From Chelonoidis abingdonii (taxonomy: Eukaryota > Chordata > Testudines > Testudinidae), in the NCBI RefSeq assembly GCF_003597395.2, contig NC_133770.1, positions 292,969,478 through 293,033,477 of the forward strand: a DNA stretch of 64,000 bases. Direction: 5' to 3'. The notes beneath the pieces were generated by a model, which saw only the letters and a program-made list of their open reading frames with translations, had not been told where the DNA came from and did no database searches. Both the position numbers and the translations under genes were made by a program. How positions within the stretch are numbered: position 1 is the stretch's first letter; every line of letters begins with the position of its first letter. Positions 62,845-64,000 of the stretch are shown here, in pieces.

Positions 62845-64000
62845 TTACTCACCTTGCGCAGCAGCTGGAGTTTTTCAGGATGTGTCCCCCTGTGGGTGCT
62901 CCACTTCAGGTGTGTATGTGCCCCTGCACCTCTGATTGGAGATGTTTGTTAGCAGTGCCCATTCTGTCCAGGCATGCACCCTACACATCTTCATGCCCCA
63001 TACCTAGGCTATATTGGGCTGCACACACAAATCGTCAGTTCTGTCTGTACGGCAAAGCCCACAGAAGCAGCTCCGAAGCAGAGGGGAGGAGGGTGGGTAG
63101 CGGAGCACCCACAGGGACCACATCTTGAAGAACTCCAGTTACTGCAAAAGCTGAGTATTCTCTCTATCTTCTTCTTCAAGTAGTGTCCCTGGAGGTGCTC
63201 CAATTTAGGTGACTCCGTAGCAGTAGCCCATTAAGGAGGTGGGAGTTTCAGAACAGAGTCCATTACTGAATGTGCCTACTGCCCCATCTGATTTTGCAAT
63301 GTCAATTAGGATGAAGTGGTCAGAAAATGTGCACACTGAGGACCTACAGATTTCAGTAACCAGAATGTATTGAGTAGAGCTACGGTTGTAAACTGTGACC
63401 TAGTAAAGCATGCCCTCTTAGGGGAGATGTAACCTCAGCAAAACCGTAATAGGCAATAATATACCCAGAGATCCATTTAAAAAGTCTCCAGGTAGAGACG
63501 GGCTCCTTTAGATCTGCAATAGAAACAAAGAGACTAGGGTGAGGGTTCTCCGCCTTTTTCTTTCTGAGCCTCCCCCCCGCCAACATGCTATAAAAACTCC
63601 ATGACCTACCTGTGCCACACCTGTTTTCTGCACATAAAAGCCAGGGCCAGCATTAAGGGGTAGCAACCAGAGCAGTTGCCTTGGACCCCACGCCACAGAG
63701 GCGCCCCATGAAGCTAAGCTGCTCAGGCTTCTGCTTTGGCCCTGGGCTTCAGGGCTTAGGCTTTCTGCCCTGGGCCCCCGCAAGACTAAAACCGGTTCTG
63801 CTTGATGGACCCCTTGAAACCTGCTCATGGCCTCCTAGGGGGCCCTGGACCCCTGGTTGAGAACCACTGGTCTATGGGTCTTCCTGAATGACTTAGTCCT
63901 GTCCAAGTAAAATGCTAATGCCCGCTTAACGTCTTGTGTACTAAAAGTAGACTCCTGAGTTGACTGATGAGGCTTAGGGGAAGGGTGGGGGGGAGGAAGG
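62845..64000 (-). mobile_element. DIRS retrotransposon, 3' end (continues past the window)
   Basis: 3' ITR near 62860-63060 (CAGCTGGAGTTTTTCAGGAT, GGTGCTCCACTTCAGGTG). An internal complementary region at about 63105-63215 carries GGACCACATCTTGAAGAACT CCAG, complementary to the ITR start, and AAGTAGTGTCCCTGGAGGTG CTCC, similar to the other end. Above 63216 lies the decayed recombinase end: GAATGACTTAGTCCTGTCCA AG at about 63888 aligns with GAATGACTTAGTCCGATCTA of the 33.5 kb copy, and CACACTGAGGACC occurs in both. A hAT MITE interrupts it. Minus orientation. Confidence 0.7.
63540..63869. mobile_element. hAT-type MITE inside DIRS
   Basis: Right end GGTTGAGAACCACTG is typical; the left end TGAGGGTTCTCCGCC is diverged. 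Flanks GACTAGGG (63532-63539) and GTCTATGG (63870-63877) match at 6 of 8. The interior includes GCATTAAGGGGTAGCAACCA and CAGAGGCGCCCCATGAAGCT, seen in long reptile hAT MITEs. Confidence 0.65.

Overview
The window is vertebrate nuclear DNA, most likely from a cryptodiran turtle. It has widely spaced GT-AG exons in AT-rich introns and a repeat load of CR1 LINEs, MIR-like SINEs, DIRS-type tyrosine-recombinase retrotransposons, Penelope-like elements and hAT/Harbinger MITEs. Two SINEs combine a tRNA-like head (A and B boxes) with a CR1-like tail, as in the turtle Cry (tortoise pol III) family. The encoded protein reads like the sauropsid form of its gene. No bacterial or viral genome is present.

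One gene is supported: the central part of PTK2, encoding focal adhesion kinase (FAK), on the minus strand. Ten exons lie between 62502 and 4355. All have consensus splice sites and their phases match from exon to exon. Together they encode the equivalent of human residues 474-854: the kinase domain from just before the gatekeeper through the end of the C-lobe, then the linker with proline-rich region 1 and the stretch that ends just before Tyr861. The N-terminal exons (FERM domain, Tyr397, start of the kinase) lie beyond 64000, and the exons for Tyr861, Tyr925 and the FAT domain lie below position 1. No frameshift or internal stop is seen in these exons.

Layout by coordinate: 1-4354 intron holding an inverted Penelope pair inserted in a MIR-like repeat; 4355-4417 exon; 4418-21449 a 17 kb intron with Penelope fragments, an LTR nested in an LTR, an RTE LINE and a CR1 inserted in an older LINE; 21450-28469 four linker exons; 28470-53958 a 25.5 kb intron packed with nested transposons; 53959-62502 five kinase exons; 62503-64000 intron containing the 3' end of another DIRS element.

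The most striking structure is in the 25.5 kb intron. At about 31.6-41.1 kb an AT-rich DNA repeat encloses a Cry SINE and an old DIRS element. That old DIRS is split by a younger DIRS, a second Cry SINE, a CR1 fragment and a solo LTR flanked by a perfect 5-bp duplication. The younger DIRS keeps both inverted terminal repeats, its internal complementary region, a gag-like region and a decayed tyrosine recombinase, but has lost essentially all of its reverse transcriptase and RNase H. At 43.8-44.2 kb a Penelope tail forms a near-perfect hairpin inside a CR1. All boundaries below were read by eye, without alignment or repeat-library searches.
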